DNA from: Paracoccaceae bacterium
Lineage (GTDB): Bacteria > Pseudomonadota > Alphaproteobacteria > Rhodobacterales > Rhodobacteraceae
Direction: 5' to 3'
DNA: 39,043 nucleotides
Assembly (NCBI GenBank): GCA_012270125.1
Contig: JAAXIY010000022.1
Location: forward strand, 2,585 to 41,627
This document shows, piece after piece, positions 8,452 to 15,023 of the stretch; position 1 is the first letter of the stretch, and every line of letters starts with the position of its first letter. A program made the translations under genes and the position numbers. The notes below the pieces were generated by a model. That model made no database searches, was not told where the DNA came from, and was given only the letters and a program-made list of their open reading frames with translations.

Positions 8452-9042
8452 ATGCTAACCTTCGCAATTACAGTATTTTTATTAATCGTCACTCCGGGGC
8501 CTGGAGTGTTGAGCACTGCCGGATTTGGTGCTGCATATGGTTACAAAAAGTCATTACGCTATGTTTTTGGCTTATTTCTTGGAACAAATTTAGTCTTTCT
8601 TGCTGTTGCTACGGGTTTAATTGCAATATTACTTTCAATACCTTCCTTAAGAATCTTTTTGTTAATTTTATCAACCTTCTATTTGTTTTATTTGGCTTCC
8701 AAAATTGCACTAGCAGGTTCAAATATTGCATTTATTAAAGCCAAATCACCGCCTGGCATCATATCTGGCGTTCTGCTTCAAGCCATCAACCCAAAAGCAT
8801 ATGTTGTTAATACAACTCTTGTGTCGGGTTTTGCGTTTTACCAATCAAGTTTTGCTATAGAGTTAGTCATTAAGTTTTTTATAATGAATTCAATTTGGAT
8901 ACCTTTACACTTACTTTGGTTATATGTTGGTACAGTTTTGCATGAGCTAAATTTATCAATTAAAAATCAAAGAATTATTAACTTGATGATGTCATTATCG
9001 ATGGTTTTGGTTGTTGTTATTTCTATCTTATATTCATTTTAG
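8452..9042 (+). CDS. LysE/RhtB family exporter (first of a tandem pair)
   Basis: A 196-aa inner-membrane protein with the LysE/RhtB hallmark TPGPGVL near residue 15, followed by GAAYGYKKSLRYVFGLFLG and about six hydrophobic segments. Family members export amino acids such as lysine, threonine or homoserine lactone; the substrate here cannot be told. No strong ribosome-binding site is visible at this ATG, but the length and the N-terminal helix fit the family. It stops three bases before a second LysE-type gene, and the pair probably begins an operon running to the VOC gene at 10866. Confidence 0.87.
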   Translation: MLTFAITVFLLIVTPGPGVLSTAGFGAAYGYKKSLRYVFGLFLGTNLVFLAVATGLIAILLSIPSLRIFLLILSTFYLFYLASKIALAGSNIAFIKAKSPPGIISGVLLQAINPKAYVVNTTLVSGFAFYQSSFAIELVIKFFIMNSIWIPLHLLWLYVGTVLHELNLSIKNQRIINLMMSLSMVLVVVISILYSF

Positions 9043-9045
9043 ACT

Positions 9046-9684
9046 ATGGCTTTAGTTGATTGGTATATACTCTCTATGGTCTGTTTAGCTGGTGCGGCAT
9101 CTCCAGGGCCTAGTTGGATTTTGTTGGTCAACTCTGTTGTAAAAGATGGGCGCAAGGCAGGTATTGCATTTGGGATTGCTCATGGATTGGGCATATTTGT
9201 CTATGCTGCATTAGTTGCCTTTGGATTAATGATTTTAATTTCAATTGCCCCATGGGTTTCTCTAGTTTTAGAATTTATTGGCTTGTTGTTTTTACTTTGG
9301 TTGGCAAGATCGATGATCAAAAATAGTTTTGAGATAGACTCCGTAAATGATGTTGGGTCGGATTGGATGTCGAGACAGCTGTTAGAGCATGCGCGTAATG
9401 GATTTCTTATTGTTTTTCTAAATCCAAAAGTGGCAGTTTTCTTTATAGCTATTTTCAGCCAGTTTTTAATTTCTGCCTCAAGTCTGCAAGGTAAGATGAT
9501 CATGGTTATTACCGCGACACTGATAGATGCGGGTTGGTATATATTTTTGGCATTACTGTTGACAGTGCCGAAGTTTAAAATTCATTTACAACTGAACGCA
9601 GAGAAAATTGGATTTTTTTTAGGTTTTCTTCTTCTTATTGTTAGTTTTGTTTTAGCTGTTAATATAATAAGAACATTTTTTTAG
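9046..9684 (+). CDS. LysE/RhtB family exporter (second of the pair)
   Basis: A 212-aa paralogue of the preceding exporter. It has the equivalent motif ASPGPSWILLVNSVVKDGRKAG near residue 15, then about six membrane segments, and FLNPKVAVFFIAIFSQF, which corresponds to the conserved NPK motif in the middle of RhtB proteins. Only three bases separate it from the gene upstream, so the two are translated from one mRNA. Overall identity with its neighbour looks low, so the pair may transport different solutes or form a two-subunit exporter. The next gene begins 24 bp downstream. Confidence 0.88.
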   Translation: MALVDWYILSMVCLAGAASPGPSWILLVNSVVKDGRKAGIAFGIAHGLGIFVYAALVAFGLMILISIAPWVSLVLEFIGLLFLLWLARSMIKNSFEIDSVNDVGSDWMSRQLLEHARNGFLIVFLNPKVAVFFIAIFSQFLISASSLQGKMIMVITATLIDAGWYIFLALLLTVPKFKIHLQLNAEKIGFFLGFLLLIVSFVLAVNIIRTFF

Positions 9685-9708
9685 GTTATCAGGCAGGAGC
9701 GCTTTCAA

Positions 9709-10233
9709 GTGAACAAGGCAGAAAAAATTGATCAGCTAACACCATACCAATTAGAGTTTCCTAAGGAAGCTTTACCAGAAATATTTGTTAAAGATGCTTT
9801 AACAAGTGATGAGCGTATGTGGGTGCCTCAATCAGAAAATGTATGGTTTCGACCCTTATGTTTAAACCGCTCACAGGGATATTGGGTAACACTTCTCAAG
9901 GTCAAGAAGGCGGGTGTCTTGTCGCGTCACAGACATCCTCAAGGTGTTCATGGTTTTGTCATTAAGGGGCGCTGGGAATACCTTGAACATGATTGGGTGG
10001 CAGAGGAAGGTTCTTACATTTACGAACCTCCAGGCGAAACGCACACACTAATTGTGCCCGAAGGTGTAGATGAAATGATAACCTTTTTCCAGGTTAACGG
10101 GATGATGTGCTATGTTGACCCATTTGGTGAAGTTCAAGGGTACGACGATGTTTTTACAAAAATTGATCTTTGCAAAAAGCATTTCAAAGCCGTTGGCCTA
10201 GGCGAGGATTTTGTTGATCAGTTCATAAGGTAA
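9709..10233 (+). CDS. Cupin protein of the 2,4'-dihydroxyacetophenone dioxygenase family
   Basis: A 174-aa single-domain cupin. Metal-binding motifs are visible: HRHPQGVHGFVIKGRWEYLEHDW (cupin 1, His residues near 82-90) and YEPPGETHTLIVPEG (cupin 2). This arrangement resembles the iron dioxygenase that cleaves 2,4'-dihydroxyacetophenone, and the related uncharacterised cupins usually annotated with that name. The start is GTG at 9709, with AGGAG nine bases upstream. It sits in an operon with two amino-acid-type exporters, a zinc-ribbon protein and a VOC protein, so the true substrate may be an amino-acid-derived or aromatic ketone. The family is good, the substrate open. Confidence 0.82.
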   Translation: MNKAEKIDQLTPYQLEFPKEALPEIFVKDALTSDERMWVPQSENVWFRPLCLNRSQGYWVTLLKVKKAGVLSRHRHPQGVHGFVIKGRWEYLEHDWVAEEGSYIYEPPGETHTLIVPEGVDEMITFFQVNGMMCYVDPFGEVQGYDDVFTKIDLCKKHFKAVGLGEDFVDQFIR

Positions 10234-10240
10234 CTTTGTA

Positions 10241-10429
10241 ATGGATAATCTTTTAAATCCTATGAATGAGTTCATTCAAAGATGCCCTAGGTGCTCCGCA
10301 CCCTTAAAAACTATTGTTGTTCACGGCCATGAAGCCTGTAGTACATGCAAATCGAATATTATGGAATGCTGTACTGGAGACACCTGTAACACTGATTATA
10401 ATTTAGCAGTTGGTTATGAAAGAACCTAG
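10241..10429 (+). CDS. Small zinc-ribbon protein, function unknown
   Basis: A 62-aa protein starting with ATG seven bases after the cupin gene; translational coupling is likely. It has two CxxC knuckles (Cys15/Cys18 in CPRC and Cys33/Cys36 in CSTC) with His28 and His30 between them, which is a zinc-ribbon-like arrangement. A further Cys43-Cys44 pair and Cys49 lie near the C-terminus. I do not recognise a named family. Its position between a metal-dependent cupin and a VOC protein suggests an accessory role in the same pathway, perhaps metal handling or a regulatory subunit, but this is only context. That it is a gene is supported by the tight spacing and the cysteine pattern. Confidence 0.65.
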   Translation: MDNLLNPMNEFIQRCPRCSAPLKTIVVHGHEACSTCKSNIMECCTGDTCNTDYNLAVGYERT

Positions 10430-10449
10430 AAAGTTGATTGTATTTTTTA

Positions 10450-10866
10450 ATGAAACTTGAATTTCACCATATTAACTTTGTATCAAATGATGTCAGTAAA
10501 ATGCACGATTTTTATACCAAGGTTTTGCGGCTAGAAAATATACCAATAGAAAACTTTCCACGACCCAAGGAAACAGAAAGTACTGGTTACAGTGGTGAAA
10601 TACAATTTGCCACAGACGGTTCTATGCAAATGCATTTGGCAGAAAAAAATTTAGACGTTGCCGCTAAGCATAAAATGCAAATAAATCCAGTTGAGAAAGG
10701 CCACATTGCTTTCAGAACTGATAATCTGGATGAATTTTTAAAAATTCTTAAAGAACACGGTATTCCGTTTTCTGACTATGGAACAGCCTTTGCCAAAGAA
10801 TGGCATCAAGTTTTTTTTCATGATCCTGAAGGAAATGTAGTGGAAGTTCACCAAAAGGTTGATTGA
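10450..10866 (+). CDS. Glyoxalase/VOC superfamily protein
   Basis: A small vicinal-oxygen-chelate protein of 138 aa from the ATG at 10450; an upstream TTG at 10438 gives four extra residues and is less likely. The N-terminal strand MKLEFHHINFVSNDVSKMHDFYTKVL carries the first metal histidine. GHIAFRTDNLDEFLKIL begins the second half, and FFHDPEGNVVEVHQ provides the terminal glutamate and His. The fold serves glyoxalases, extradiol dioxygenases and antibiotic-resistance proteins, so the reaction cannot be assigned. It is the last gene of the plus-strand unit and is convergent with the flavoprotein gene six bases away. Confidence 0.82.
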   Translation: MKLEFHHINFVSNDVSKMHDFYTKVLRLENIPIENFPRPKETESTGYSGEIQFATDGSMQMHLAEKNLDVAAKHKMQINPVEKGHIAFRTDNLDEFLKILKEHGIPFSDYGTAFAKEWHQVFFHDPEGNVVEVHQKVD

Positions 10867-10872
10867 AACTAT

Positions 10873-11430
10873 CTAAGGTGCAAGCCAGGTTCCAGACCAA
10901 TTATCTTTTTTAGCAAACAGGGCTCGAGTGTGGCGAACGCCCAAGTGAACTAAATCCATTTCGTCTATTTTCAAAAAAATAACACAAAATCTATCAAAAT
11001 TGGCTGGTTTTTCATAAATAAATGGGGCTGATATAGGTGTCCCAGGGATTGGCTCTGTTCCATAAGAAATTCTGGATCCTTTTGGAACTTTATTCCATTT
11101 TTCTTTAACTGTTTCCCCAGTTTCTATTTCTGAAATTGCTTTTATCCGAATTTGTAACTTGAGTTTTGGAAACCAGATATGAATGCCAACATTTGGATTT
11201 GATTTTAGCTCTTTAACTTTTGCACTTTTAAGATCTGTGTGCACTTCAAGAGATGCAGATTTTTGGTCCGCTTGTCTCAAAACCACCGTTCTTAATTCGG
11301 GCATTCCTTGTAGTCCAATGGTTCCAAAAGTAGGATGGCGCGCTGGCGACTTATGATCAACGGTTCCTCGAAGAATTAAGGTCCAAGCATAATCGTGCAT
11401 GACTGTAAGATCGTTAAATTCATCTACCAT
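10873..11430 (-). CDS. Pyridoxamine 5'-phosphate oxidase-like FMN-binding protein
   Basis: A 185-aa split-barrel flavin-binding protein. The N-terminal half has ARHPTFGTIGLQGMPELRTVVLR, followed by KVKELKSNPNVGIHIWFPKLKLQIRIKG-like strands, the pattern of the PNPOx-related family. It then has EKWNKVPKGSRISYG. True PdxH is longer and has a conserved C-terminal RL.P motif that I do not see, so this is a PNPOx-like protein of unknown substrate rather than PdxH. It lies seven bases downstream of the ABC1-kinase gene on the same strand and is probably co-transcribed with it. Confidence 0.82.
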   Translation of the reverse strand: MVDEFNDLTVMHDYAWTLILRGTVDHKSPARHPTFGTIGLQGMPELRTVVLRQADQKSASLEVHTDLKSAKVKELKSNPNVGIHIWFPKLKLQIRIKAISEIETGETVKEKWNKVPKGSRISYGTEPIPGTPISAPFIYEKPANFDRFCVIFLKIDEMDLVHLGVRHTRALFAKKDNWSGTWLAP

Positions 11431-11437
11431 TGCGATT

Positions 11438-12781
11438 TCACTTATTTTGAATTGTTAAGCTATATTTTTCTAAGATTTTCAGTATTGGGACTTTTGCTTC
11501 TATTGATTTGAAAAATAAAAGAAACCCTAAAATTTTGCGTTGTATAAAAACGAAATCAGCACTGAGAAGAGTCTGGGGAATGATTTTTTGAAATTCTTTA
11601 AGCTGTTCTAATTCTATGAGTTCAAATATTTTAGAACTTGCAAAATCAAAATTATCATTTCTTGCCAATTCATCGATTGCGGTATCGATCAACTGATTAA
11701 TTAAGTTGTTTGTCGCCATATCCATTTCATCTGGCAGAAATCCTTTTTGAAAGAGAAAGTTTTTTATTTTTTTCCTATCTAAGGTCAATCCAACATCCAG
11801 CAAATCTGCATACAAGTTTTTTGTTTCGGAAGTTACATTTGTACATGAGCCGAAATCTAGCAATACAATTTCAAAGCCTTCCGATTTGAGCAAAAAATTT
11901 GCAAGGTTTGGATCTGTTTGAACAAATTGAAAAATAAAAATTTCATCTAATAATAGCTGAATTAAAACTTCAACTAATCTATTTCGGTCCGACTTTGATA
12001 AAGAATTTTCAAAAGAAAACTCCGAACCCTCTTCATATGACATTGATAAGATTTGATCTGTAGAATATTCGCTAACGACTGTTGGAACCTTTAAATGTTC
12101 ATAGTCCTTGAAAAAATTACTATATTTTTTAATGTTCTCTGCCTCTACGGTGTATTCACTCTCCGCAAGTAACTGTTCTTCACAGATTTCAAAATAATAG
12201 TCCGCATTGAAGCCTTTAGGCAAAAGGCTTGATCTATTAAGCAAAAACCGCAGAGTTCGCATGTCATTTTTAATTGTCTCGCGAATATTTGGAAATTGGA
12301 TCTTAATTGCCAACTCTGGCCCGTTTTTTAATTTAGCTCTGTGAACTTGACCTATAGATGCTGCGGCAAAAGGGTGTACCTGAAAACTTTCAAAATTTTT
12401 CAACCAGCCCTTACCCCAATTTTTATCTAGGATTTTTTTGATTTGATTTGGTGGCATTGAGTAACCGGAGGATCTTAATTGTCCCACAATTTTTGAAATT
12501 TCAGGAGTAAAAATTATTTGACTATCTATGGAAACGAGTTGTCCAAACTTCATAGCGGCGCCTCGCAGTTGTTTTAGAGTTTCCACAGTCGAAAAAATGT
12601 TTTTTTTAGATAGGAGCGATTTATTAAAATCCGCAGTTTTGCCTCTAAATATATCTGAAATCATATCTCCAGATGTTTGAAGCCCAATACGAACCAACAA
12701 GTTCGTAGTTTTTAGATTTCTTTCAAACAAAGAACTAGGCATTCGCTTTGGAATAGTTGATTTTTGGGTACTGCTATCCAT
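11438..12781 (-). CDS. ABC1/UbiB (ADCK-like) atypical kinase
   Basis: A 447-aa protein-kinase-like protein of the ABC1/UbiB/COQ8 family from the ATG at 12781; a TTG at 12799 would add six residues. Family-defining features are visible in order: the KxGQ motif in AMKFGQLVS near residue 85, the alanine-rich loop and ion-pair lysine region FAAASIGQVHRAKLKNGPELAIKIQ, the catalytic loop QTDPNLANFLL, and the metal-binding LDFGSC. Such proteins support ubiquinone biosynthesis as ATPases or kinases. The presence of this copy beside a PNPOx-like gene, outside any ubi cluster, suggests a paralogue rather than the main UbiB, but that is inference. Confidence 0.88.
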   Translation of the reverse strand: MDSSTQKSTIPKRMPSSLFERNLKTTNLLVRIGLQTSGDMISDIFRGKTADFNKSLLSKKNIFSTVETLKQLRGAAMKFGQLVSIDSQIIFTPEISKIVGQLRSSGYSMPPNQIKKILDKNWGKGWLKNFESFQVHPFAAASIGQVHRAKLKNGPELAIKIQFPNIRETIKNDMRTLRFLLNRSSLLPKGFNADYYFEICEEQLLAESEYTVEAENIKKYSNFFKDYEHLKVPTVVSEYSTDQILSMSYEEGSEFSFENSLSKSDRNRLVEVLIQLLLDEIFIFQFVQTDPNLANFLLKSEGFEIVLLDFGSCTNVTSETKNLYADLLDVGLTLDRKKIKNFLFQKGFLPDEMDMATNNLINQLIDTAIDELARNDNFDFASSKIFELIELEQLKEFQKIIPQTLLSADFVFIQRKILGFLLFFKSIEAKVPILKILEKYSLTIQNK

Positions 12782-12881
12782 AGTTCGTTTTGTTGCCAAT
12801 AATACAATGATGACGCGATTTGCAGTTTAAATCTAGGTCGGAACGTAACGAACTCAAATTTTTGAAACAAGTCATCAAAAA

Positions 12882-12910
12882 ACAAAAAAACCTTCCTCAT
12901 TGGAAGGCTT
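12882..12910 (-). terminator. Intrinsic terminator of the small RNA
   Basis: The minus strand reads a CCTTCC stem (12907-12902), a five-base loop, GGAAGG (12896-12891), then seven T residues. It points away from any annotated protein gene, so it must end a minus-strand transcript that begins upstream of 12910, which supports the small RNA. Confidence 0.85.
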
Positions 12911-12980
12911 TCTTGCACAGATTGGGGGGAGGATCCTATCTGTATGTTTGGTTTGCGAAGGGAGGATCGAAAACCTTAAA
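12882..12980 (-). ncRNA. CCTCCC tandem-hairpin small RNA (cuckoo-like), 5' end approximate
   Basis: On the minus strand, two consecutive hairpins display the same anti-Shine-Dalgarno loop. The first has stem GGTTT-t-CGA / TCG-c-AAACC (12975-12950) and the 8-nt loop TCCTCCCT. The second has the perfect stem ACAGAT/ATCTGT (12943-12917) and a loop containing GATCCTCCCCCC. They are followed at once by an intrinsic terminator at 12910-12882. This is the architecture of the alphaproteobacterial cuckoo-type sRNAs, such as the CcsR RNAs of Rhodobacter, which occur in tandem with CCUCC-rich loops. In those, a DUF1127 gene often precedes the RNAs; I see none here. The upstream part of the transcript and its promoter (somewhere in 12980-13060) are not defined. 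Confidence 0.7.
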
Positions 12981-13295
12981 AAACACTTAGAGCACGCTGC
13001 ACTGCAGAACCACTATAACTTTGGCATAGTCGTTATGCATACACTGCATACCTGCTGTTTATCCCATGTTTTATTGACTTTTTTGTGTCTAGATTGAAGG
13101 CAAGGTATGTTTGATTGCTTTACCTTATTTATAAATTTGAGTGAATTTGGATTAAAATTAAGCAGGTTTAATCTTTCTGATTAAAATTTATGCGTTTCAT
13201 TATTCGCAGGCAGTCGTATTATCAAAGTGTTAATAAGGTCTTGTAAGTATTTTTTGTTAAGCTAAATCTTGCAGTACAAAAGGGAGATTTTACTC
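12981..13295. other. Non-coding gap before the TRAP operon
   Basis: No convincing protein gene is seen here on either strand. The left part must contain the promoter of the minus-strand small RNA; the repeated TATGC words around 13023-13054 could belong to it. The right part must contain the dctPQM promoter. It includes an inverted repeat TTTAATC (13167-13173) / GATTAAA (13179-13185) and a second copy of GATTAAAATT at 13150. The AGGGAG at 13281-13286 is the ribosome-binding site of the TRAP binding protein. Confidence 0.5.
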
Positions 13296-14306
13296 ATGAA
13301 AAGTAATTTGGGAAAATTTGTCGCCTTAGCACTTGGCTTGGGTCTGGCAACTGAAACATTCGCAGAAGAGTGGAATGTATCAACTTGGGGAAAGCGCCGC
13401 GCTTTCACTGAGCATATCGAAAAGTTAGCTGAGCTGGTATCAGCTAAGACAAATGGCGAGTTTACAATGAATGTAAGCTATGGTGGTTTGTCGAAAAACC
13501 GGGAAAATTTGGATGGTATTTCCATTGGTGCTTTTGAAATGGCACAATTTTGTGCCGGATATCACCGTGATAAGAACAGAGCAATTACTGTACTTGAACT
13601 ACCTTTTCTTGGTGTTGAAACTTTAGAACAAGAAGTGGCTGTTAGTCACGCCGTATATGACCATCCTGCCGTGATAGATGAAATGGCTCAATGGAATGCA
13701 AAAATCGTTATGACATCGCCGATGCCTCAGTATAACCTTGTTGGTACAGGCGAGCCCAGAGACACGTTAGCGGATTTCGATGGGATGCGTGTTCGTGCAA
13801 CAGGTGGTTTGGGTGCAGCCTTTAAAGCCGTGGGCGGTGTTCCGACATCTGTTACAGCAACAGAGGCTTACCAAGCTATGGAAAGTGGTGTTGTTGATAC
13901 AGTTGCATTTGCCCAGCATGCGCACTTGTCTTTTGGCACAATTAACCAAGCCGATTGGTGGACAGCCAACCTAAACCCAGGAACTGTAAACTGTCCAGTC
14001 GTTGTGAACATAGACGCATATGAAGGACTATCTGCTGCACACAAAGAAGCATTTGATAGCTCAATCGATGAGGCTATAGCGCATTATTTGGATAACTATG
14101 GCGAATTACTCCAAAAGTGGGATAGTATTCTTGTTGAAAAGAATGTGAAAAAAGTCATGATTGATCCTGCAGTTATTGAAGATTTTAAAGCTGCAGCAGC
14201 TGTCCCAGCTAGAGAAGCATGGATAGCTGATATGTCTGCTCAGGGTCTACCTGCACAAGACTTGTATGACTTGGTTCAAACAACATTAGCGGCTGCTAAG
14301 AAGTAA
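13296..14306 (+). CDS. dctP: TRAP transporter solute-binding protein (DctP family)
   Basis: A 336-aa periplasmic binding protein. The ATG at 13296 is chosen because AGGGAG lies ten bases upstream and it gives a clean signal peptide, MKSNLGKFVALALGLGLATETFA, with likely cleavage before EEWNV; the TTG at 13269 would add nine charged residues ahead of it. The mature protein shows the DctP pattern, including DFDGMRVRATGGLGAAFKAVGGVPTSVTATEAYQAMESGVVD, where the conserved Arg in RVRA usually holds the substrate carboxylate. An organic acid is therefore expected; its identity is not evident. It is the first gene of a dctPQM operon, and a strong hairpin follows the stop codon. Confidence 0.93.
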   Translation: MKSNLGKFVALALGLGLATETFAEEWNVSTWGKRRAFTEHIEKLAELVSAKTNGEFTMNVSYGGLSKNRENLDGISIGAFEMAQFCAGYHRDKNRAITVLELPFLGVETLEQEVAVSHAVYDHPAVIDEMAQWNAKIVMTSPMPQYNLVGTGEPRDTLADFDGMRVRATGGLGAAFKAVGGVPTSVTATEAYQAMESGVVDTVAFAQHAHLSFGTINQADWWTANLNPGTVNCPVVVNIDAYEGLSAAHKEAFDSSIDEAIAHYLDNYGELLQKWDSILVEKNVKKVMIDPAVIEDFKAAAAVPAREAWIADMSAQGLPAQDLYDLVQTTLAAAKK

Positions 14307-14314
14307 TATTTTTT

Positions 14315-14337
14315 GGGGGGCAATTTGCCCCCTTTTA
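14315..14337 (+). terminator. GC-rich hairpin between dctP and dctQ
   Basis: GGGGGGC and GCCCCC flank an AATTT loop and are followed by TTTT. It lies nine bases after the dctP stop and 49 before the dctQ start. It can act as a partial terminator and protect the 3' end of the dctP message, so that more binding protein than permease is made. Confidence 0.7.
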
Positions 14338-14385
14338 CTTTAGATAATATCTAATTTTGCCTCATATTCAGAAGATGAGTATAAC

Positions 14386-15015
14386 ATGGCTGGAAACGCA
14401 TCAGTTTTAAAAGATAGCTCCATCCTTAGTCGTTTGGATCAAAATCTATTGAAGATTGAAAAAGCCTTTGCTTTAATTTCAGGATTAGCAATATTTTCGC
14501 TGATGGTCTTAGCTGTTCGTTCTGTTGGTGGGCGAGAGTTTTTTGAAGAGCCGCTGAGCGGATACGTTGATTGGATTATGCAATTAATGCCTCTTATTGC
14601 TATTTTAGCTGTTAGTTTTGCTATGCGGGATGGCACTCACATTAGGATGGATTTATTTGTAGCCCGATTATCAGGACGAGCACTTTGGGCATTTGAGTTC
14701 ATCACCACAAGCATTGTTTTGATCCTAATGATACTATTAGTCTGGGGTAGTTGGTCGCATTTCGATCGCGCATTTGACTGGAATGCCCCATTATTCAGTC
14801 GTGATAGCACAATTGATATTGGACTCCCAATTTGGCCGGCCAAAATATTGGTTCCCATTGGTTTTTCAGTATTGTGCGTAAGGCTTCTATTACAGAGTTA
14901 CGGATATGCCCGTGCTATGATTTTAGGACTCGCAAACCCCGTCGGTGTTCCACTAGTTCAAGATGCCGCAGCTCAAGCAGCTGCGGAAGCTGATAACTTA
15001 ATAAACAAAGGCTAA
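14386..15015 (+). CDS. dctQ: TRAP transporter small permease (DctQ)
   Basis: A 209-aa inner-membrane subunit with four hydrophobic segments near residues 25-50, 60-85, 100-125 and 150-175. The conserved small-permease region WIMQLMPLIAILAVSFAMRDGTHIRMDLF is clear. Extra hydrophilic tails at both ends, with an alanine-rich C-terminus, make it longer than minimal DctQ proteins (~160 aa), which is common in the mannitol/chloroaromatic-type TRAP group. It pairs with the large subunit downstream, nine bases away, to form the Na+-driven permease served by the binding protein. Confidence 0.9.
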   Translation: MAGNASVLKDSSILSRLDQNLLKIEKAFALISGLAIFSLMVLAVRSVGGREFFEEPLSGYVDWIMQLMPLIAILAVSFAMRDGTHIRMDLFVARLSGRALWAFEFITTSIVLILMILLVWGSWSHFDRAFDWNAPLFSRDSTIDIGLPIWPAKILVPIGFSVLCVRLLLQSYGYARAMILGLANPVGVPLVQDAAAQAAAEADNLINKG

Positions 15016-15023
15016 TTTTTTAT

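Noticed and set aside
10873-11430. Annotation as PdxH (pyridoxine 5'-phosphate oxidase)
   Set aside because: The protein is short and lacks the characteristic PdxH C-terminus. Only the general FMN split-barrel family is supported.
12712-12918. A 68-codon minus-strand frame spanning the ABC1-kinase start and the small-RNA terminator
   Set aside because: It overlaps the conserved kinase N-terminus in another frame and crosses an intrinsic terminator; it lacks coding features.
12900-13097. A 65-codon plus-strand open frame overlapping the small-RNA region
   Set aside because: It runs through the reverse complement of the terminator and both hairpins, has no ribosome-binding site and no family resemblance. 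The hairpins and terminator explain the sequence better.
13150-13188. Direct copies of GATTAAAATT before the TRAP operon as regulator sites
   Set aside because: The words are AT-rich and spaced 29 bp apart without other support. Chance is likely in this composition, so they are mentioned only in the gap description.
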